DNA of 64,000 nucleotides from Anas platyrhynchos (Eukaryota; Chordata; Aves; Anseriformes; Anatidae), in contig NC_092602.1 in the NCBI RefSeq assembly GCF_047663525.1, positions 2,115,501 through 2,179,500 on the forward strand, read 5' to 3'. Shown piece after piece: positions 57,557 to 64,000 of this stretch. Numbering within the stretch: the first letter of the stretch is position 1; each line of letters begins with the position of its first letter. The notes under the pieces are model-generated. The model ran no database searches. It saw only the letters and a list, made by a program, of their open reading frames with translations, and was not told where the DNA came from. The translations under genes were made by a program, and so were the position numbers.

Positions 57557-60500
57557 GTATACTTTTTCTTAAGGTTCTTAACATTGTCTATACCAAAGTT
57601 TGTTTTTTTTTGAATGTTTTTCTTATCTTGATATGTCATGGAGTGAAAGTGCACATTTGTATGTTTTCAGGTTGATCAACAGTTGTCACTGGGAGCTAAG
57701 TGTTTATCGTAACACCCGTGCTTTATTCCCATGTAGCAGTAATTAGGTATAGGAATTTGTGGATATTTAAAGAGAGATTTTCACTCCTTTCACCTTGTGT
57801 TCGTACATGTGTATGTTCTTGCCTTACTTATGGCTGAAGGTTAAGACTCTTGTTTCAAGGAATTTGCTTTACCTAGAAGAAGATGCATAATGTCAGAGCA
57901 ACGGTGCCATTTAAATGCAGATAAGTTCCAGGTTCTGGATGGGACTTTGAATTTGAATTACACCAGAGCCGTTTTATAATGGATCTGCTATGACCATAGA
58001 ATCACTTTAATGTAAATGCAAACTGGGCTCTCTATTACCCAATTTTTATAGATTTTCTAGTAAACAGAATGAAAAATACACTGCTCTTCTAGGAATAATT
58101 ACTCAATGGAGGTTTTCTAGAAGAAAACAATTGCTTTGGGTTGAACAGTCACTCAGTTTGCATTATTAGGTGGAATGCCTTTGCATCTAAATCTCTTAAG
58201 TAGTCGGAGAGGAGAGCTGACATAAAACTGTAGAGACAGAGCAAGATAAACTAGAAGGCTGCAAAACTTGATAACTCGTAGTGGGTAAATTAATCTGCTT
58301 TCCATTTTTTCTCAAAAATGTATTATCTTGAAACCACACTTGGAAGTATAAGTCAATCTCTAATCACACCTGCAAATTACAGCAAAGAAGGGCTTTCTGC
58401 TTCTTGGGAAGTTAAGTAAGCAAGGATTCAGAAGAATGGAAGTATACGAACATGCATGCAGGAATGGTGGGCCTTTTCTTATAAAGAAACCCAAACCTTC
58501 ATGGCACAGAGTCAGATAAACTGGTGTGATGTGCACTACAGACTGGGTCTGAGCTTCTAGGTGAGGAGATGGCGTTCCCTGCTGCATTCGTGTTGGGAAT
58601 GGTTACTGCCTGGTGCCCAGATCCATTTGACAGTGTTGCACTTTGTATAGAACAAAGACTGTTAGCTTCCATAGATCCGGGAATAAATATTTTAACATTT
58701 CTTAGCCATTGATGTCTTGGCTGTTTCCCAGACAAGTTAGTGTACAGTTTGAACATATATGGTGAAAATGTAGCTCGCTCTCACTTCTTAAAAAATGTAG
58801 TCAAGCAAAGGGGCACTCCACAGGCACTTGGTTGCCATAGGAAAGGCTTACTGGGGTAGGGTTTGTTGGGGGTGTGGGTATTTGTGTTGTTTCTTCCCCC
58901 CTTACACTTAGACACATGGTAGACTGTTGAGGAGGCCTTGAAGTAAACTTACTTGCTGCAAAAAAAATACTGGTTTTGTAAATTTTAGTGTATCCTGTTC
59001 TGGTTGAGTATCGCATCTTGAGTTCTATGAATTTTTATTCTGGCATTTGCTTCTCTGCTGTGCTGGAGGAGTGCAGACAAGTGGTGCTCCTGACTCTTGG
59101 GTATTGATCTTCTGAGTTACCCTCAGACCTGAATAGCAGAGATGTTCATCTGTCTCTGCCTTTTTGTCAAAGACTGGAAGAGTAGCGGTAAAGAGCAGTG
59201 GGTAGGGAGAAAGCGAATGGGATGGATTCGCCTTTCAGAAGGAGTGGAAAATACAGTTATCTCCGAAAGAACCATCTGCAATGGTCTGCCAAGCACCTTT
59301 CATTGCTATCTTACTTGTGCAGCTTTGGAGCAGTGAGCTGATAATTCATCCTGCAGCTACATCAGGAGTGTGAGGGCAGGGAAGGTAATGGCCGTATAAG
59401 CTTGAGGTGGGTGAAACTCCTCTGCTTGGAAGCAGCAGTCTTAGATTTGCTTATGCCAAGCGTGACATTGCACCTTCAGATGGATCAGTGGAGAAAGTGT
59501 GCTGTGGTCATTGGAAGGGTTGGGAGAAAAAAATAGCAGGTCTGCATGGATAGGAACTTTCTGGCAGCTTATGCTTAAAAATAAATAATACAAAAACTGT
59601 CCCTACTACCTAGGCCCTTAATTTGCAACTGTCTGTCTTGCCTAGACCTTTGTGCTCAAGTAGCTTTCTGCTAGGCTTCAAGTGGGGTCATCTGAGGGAC
59701 CCTCGCTGTGCTGTTAGGGCTTTCTGCAGTAACAGCACGCTGATGAAGGAAGCGTGCATCAGGAGACTCAGGTGAAAGTGCATAATGTCCATCTTCCCCC
59801 CTCAGACTATTCTGTCTGCCTGGAAGGAGAGACAGGCAGTTTCTGCATGTGCCAGTGGGAATCATCAGCTGAAAATCTACCCCGATGTGCCAGCTGACAG
59901 CCTTGGCAGGGTATTAACACCTAACATCTCTGCTTTGCCTTCTGAAGGGAAGGTGAAGCGCTCGGATTTAGTAGGTTCCCGATGACAAGGGCTGCATGAT
60001 TGGAAGAAGAGGGTATGTTTCCCCAAGGTTCTGCAGAATGAGCTTTCATTTTCTGGAGTCCTAAGCACCAATCAGGCTGCTGTGCTAGTTTCCATATGAT
60101 TCAAATTTGACTAAGGCTTGAGTTGTCTTCTTGGCTTCTCTTTAAAGACGAGACAATTCAAGATCATAACTACTGTTGAAGTAATAGGCTTCTACAATGT
60201 TTTTATTGGTTTTTGGCACGGTTGCTGCACTCTGAGAAAAATATTACAAATCCAATGAAAAAAGGCAAGAGAGAATTGCCTATTTAAGTTTTTCCTTGAA
60301 TTAGCACTGAAAGTGGCATCTTTCCAGAGAAAGCCTTGCAAGGGGAATAGCAGTAGGCATATTGGGAACAAAGGAAGGAAATGCTGGTCTGCAGAGCTGG
60401 TGGTAACTGGTTCCTATGTTTTAAATCAGTAGTGAGTAGTTTCAACAGTAAACTCTTGGCTGTTTTGTAACATTTAGGCTGAAACCTCAGTTTACTTTGA

Positions 60501-63500
60501 GCCATACTAAACTCGATCAAAGTTTGCTGTGCGCCGTGAACACCTCTGGCACATAATGCAGCCTGGCTTAATAGCTTCTGAACTGCAGAGCTGCGCTTAA
60601 ATGCATGTTTGTGCTCTTCGCCATTAGTAGCGCAAAACATGTTTGAGAAAACAAGCTTTTTAAAGGCTGAAATTAATCAAACCTGGACTCTTAATTGCTC
60701 TATTCTGGCAGTCCTTTCTTGAAGTCATTTAATAGCACATACTTGAAGAATGTGCCCAAGCTGAGTTTTTCTTAGAATGTGTATATTTAATTCACTTTTG
60801 CTTAATGTAATTTCTCTTGCGTAAAATTGTCTTTGGGATTTTTTTTTCCAGTTAGCAGGCTTTGAAACAAGAAGCGAGGTCTCAATATATCAAGCTCCTT
60901 TGCTCAGGAGACTTCATGTTAAGCAGGTACAGAGGCAGTGGGGGCTAGCTGAGCGTTAAAGCTCAAGCTTCTTGTACGACCACTTTTCATTTGACCTTTG
61001 ATTTGAGTTTTACCACATATAAAAGGAATTGAATAAAAATTTGGCCATCTCAAGGTGTCACGTGGATTGCTCCTTCAGCAGTTCAGAGATAAGAGGCACC
61101 TGATAAGGAAGAGGGAGGGGGCGAGCCTGTGCAGTCGGTGTCTTGTCTGCTAGTGCTCTGCCAGTTGGTGCCTGTAGCAGCAGTTTGTTTCAGTCTCTAC
61201 TTTCTTAACAATCTTAAAAGCAGTGTTTTTGTTTTGGAAGCACTGATAGGAAGAATTTTTGTGTGTTCTTAATTTTGTTGCTCATCAGCTTTGTTAATGT
61301 CTTGTTTGACTTGCCATGTTTATAATCTTGGTGTTCCTGTGTGTCTGGCTGGCTGTTTGTTCCAGGAAAATAGCGACCTGTGCCTTGAGGTACCTTTCTG
61401 CTACACTTACACTTTGTCTGGATGCTCATGAGACTGTGTTGTGTGACTAGAAGTCTGCCTTTGTAGCTTGAATTTTTCCTAACTCTAGACGTTTTTGGGT
61501 TGTAGAGCTTAAGCCGATGTCGCAGTCTCACTTGTGACTTAAAATGAAAGAAGAGCAGAGAAGCTTCCTGTGCCCAGTGACATGCTGGATTCTGCTGGGA
61601 AACTTAGCATGGGCTCTACAGGTCTTACTCAGACCTGTAACATTCGCTAGATAGGGGAGTTTCTGTTCTGACTTGTCCCCCCACTTCATCTGTATCGTAA
61701 TTTTTGACAGCACTCTGCTGAGTTTTTTTCATGTGGCTTTTTAAATAGGAAAATTGGTGGGTTGAATATGTGAAGCTTATTAAGCTAGTATTTTATTTTG
61801 AGTATCCTAAATGTTGTCATTGCATATGGAGGTTTTTTGTCTGAAGTTATATAAAAGAAATGAAGGAAACACCCTTCTAAAATACAGCAGATGACCTCCA
61901 TCAGGTGCTGTCACCAGTCCTCATACCTCATGTTTATCCAGTCTCATCGGAGAAGACTTCCCTGTGCCCCCAGTGAAGTAAATTTCGTTACTTAAGTGAC
62001 TTGAGCAACCTCCAACTTGCATTTGGTGTCAAATACCTGATCTGAGGGGATCGAGCATGAAACACCAAATTAATGGGATTGGGCACAGAACAGCACTGGC
62101 CTGTCTAGATCAGGGCTGTGGTAGCTACAGGGGATTGTTAAGATAAACAGTTTCACATAGAAGCTCCTTACTTTCGCTTTCCTTTTGAACACGCTCTCGT
62201 TACTCCTTAACTGTGGACTTAGCACTTTGTTATGTAGTTTCGGTTCACATTTAAGCATATACACTGTTTTTATAGCATATTTTAACATCTGTTTGTATGA
62301 AGGGAAACTGAGAGAGGTTTTCTTTCCAACTGGTATACCTTAGAGATCTGGAGGCTGTTTGGAGGGTTTGTAGTGTAGCACAGCAGGGAAGCACAAGGGG
62401 TTGTGAACAGTGGGAATGTTGCTGAAGTTTTATTATGGAAATGATCTTTGCAAGGTGGGAGATGTATTACCAGTGTGCATATGTCTGCTAGAAGGCCTGA
62501 AAGAGTTTAGCATTGCCTGAATTCAGCCATATAATGTGAAAAAAAATCCACCTGTATTTATATCTGATGTCTTCCAATTTTTTCTCTCTCCATATCTGTT
62601 TGTAGTTCCTTCAGAAACAGGTAACTTTTTTGGCAGTCACTCTGTCTCTGCATCTTGCCTTTTCATAATGCTTCTGTTACCATAATATATAATGGAAACT
62701 TACTATCTTTGCTCGCACATTTATGGCACTATAAAACATGCATGCGTAACTTCACGGAATCATTTAGAATACCTTGCAGTTAGTCGATGACTTCTGTTCT
62801 CACCCTTGATTTTTTTTACCTATTCCGAGCAGTTGAAAATGCAACGATTGAAATATTGCATCAGCACTAATAGTTAGCACAATGGTATGATGGCTCTGTT
62901 GCAGAACAGTTTACAAATAATCCTCGAATGTGCCTGCTGAAGGCATCAGGCTTAGTGAGAAGCTAGAATAATCTCACTTGAAGTGTTAACCTTCAACCGT
63001 GTAGGTAGTAGCGCAGCTTCATTGGCGGAGTATGCAATGATGGCTCACCCGGTGATTGATGCAGGTTTTTGCAATTTCACACGAGCCCTAACAGTGGTTT
63101 GCCTCATTAGGTGGCCTTCTTTCATTTGGCTTTTTCTTATTTTACTGATTCCTTTGTATTTGACATGAATGTTTAGCTAATAAACTTCTTTCTTTTCATC
63201 CATCTTCTGTAATGTTTTGTCTCATATATGCTTATTAACAATGCTTAATTGCTTATCCATAGTTCCTTTGGTCTTCATGTATGAGTTGAATGAGCATTTC
63301 ATGAGATAGCTCTGTACATTGCTAGACAGACTAAGCACAGTTTTGATAGGTACTGCCAATATATGTGCATATTTTAACTTGTGAAATTGGGGAAAACAGG
63401 AATAATGTGCCATGTTGATGGTCTACTAAGAAGAAATCATCAATGATTGTTTAAAATCTGTAACATTGGTGACCAACAAATCGCTTCGTATGTTGTGAAT

Positions 63501-64000
63501 TTTTTCATGATGGCTTTAAAATTCATTTCTCTTAGTGAGATTTCAGATCTTGACAAAAGTTAATTTAAGCCATGCTCTTTCATATCTAGCACTGTCTGGT
63601 GGTTTGACCTCATCTTTTTTAAAGATCAGAAATGTTTGCTCCTTGTTTTTTTCTGTAGATGTTGAGATGATGATGAGAAAGATAATGAGAAATTCAGGAC
63701 AAAATGCACTCTAAAAAGCTTGCTTATTTTATTTTATTTTTTAATTTAATTAAAAAAAATTATTTCTGTTTAAGAAATTTAAGAATTTGCAGGCAGCTCT
63801 GCGATTTAGTGGCTTATAAAATACACAAACTTGGCTTCTTTGATGAATGGCTTTGTACTTTTTTTTTTTTTTTAACAGTACTTCAGTTTTTTAGTATTAT
63901 TCCTTCAGCCATTTTCCTAGTCTGGTTTGAATGAAACACGAACAAATAAAGATAAAAGCTCAGGATCTTTTTATTCTTACTTCTCTGTTATGTCATATTG
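57557..64000 (+). other. ATXN2: ATXN2 intron 5 (5' part)
   Basis: No match to the next human exon (D-A-F-T-D-S-A-I-S-A-K) was found, so exon 6 lies beyond the window. The sequence is moderately AT-rich and unique, without CR1-type or other repeats that I recognise. One exon-like segment is listed at 60852-60926. Confidence 0.6.
60852..60926 (+). other. Exon-like segment in ATXN2 intron 5 (candidate cryptic or poison exon)
   Basis: 75 bases between a strong acceptor (nine Ts then CCAG) and a good donor (CAG/GTACAG). Joined to exon 5 (phase 1) the frame reads V-S-R-L and then TGA, so inclusion would stop translation. One other frame is open for all 25 codons. No homologous ATXN2 exon is known to me; this is a splice-site observation only. 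Confidence 0.3.

Noticed and set aside
57985-58010. CATAGAATCA-like string suggestive of the 3' end of a CR1 retroelement
   Set aside because: A single short match without the tandem 3' octamers or any flanking CR1 similarity.

Overview
This is a vertebrate nuclear segment, most likely from a bird (a sauropsid at least). The exon-coded proteins are clear orthologues of a human chromosome 12q24 neighbourhood. The genes are far more compact than the mammalian ones, the promoters are GC-rich CpG-island types, and I recognise no mammalian SINE/LINE repeats. Gene order is MAPKAPK5 (-), ALDH2 (-), ACAD10 (-), BRAP (+), ATXN2 (+), which matches the human block read in reverse.

Layout. Positions 1-2441 hold the first coding exon of MAPKAPK5 and the start of its first intron. 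ALDH2 fills 3.25-12.0 kb on the minus strand with 13 coding exons; all splice phases close and give a 527-residue mitochondrial aldehyde dehydrogenase. ACAD10 follows upstream on the same strand (15.6-24.0 kb). Twelve exons encode the HAD-like and APH-like modules, but I cannot find an intact acyl-CoA dehydrogenase module where it should lie (12.3-15.6 kb). A minus-strand AATAAA just past exon 12 suggests the gene ends early. ACAD10 and BRAP are divergent, with 1.16 kb between start codons, and that gap carries a 10-bp-periodic T/G minisatellite. BRAP (25.1-39.4 kb, plus strand) has 12 coding exons, giving 587 residues with RING and UBP zinc fingers and a coiled coil. About 8.5 kb without a recognisable gene separates it from ATXN2. 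ATXN2 begins at 47,859 and contributes its first five coding exons (through the Lsm fold) before the window ends inside intron 5.

How the genes work together. They share a neighbourhood, not one pathway. ALDH2 detoxifies acetaldehyde and lipid aldehydes in the mitochondrial matrix. ACAD10 is a predicted mitochondrial multidomain protein. BRAP is a cytoplasmic Ras-responsive E3 ligase that tunes MAPK scaffolding. MAPKAPK5 is a MAPK-activated kinase. ATXN2 is an RNA-binding regulator of translation and stress granules.

Most notable: ACAD10 looks like a shortened gene whose HAD and APH active-site acidic residues are altered; ATXN2 lacks the polyglutamine tract and has a polyglycine tract instead; three different tandem arrays sit in or next to promoters; and two promoters share TCTCGCGAGA plus a full CRE. 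All exon calls come from reading the sequence by eye with splice-phase checks and remembered family sequences; no search was run.
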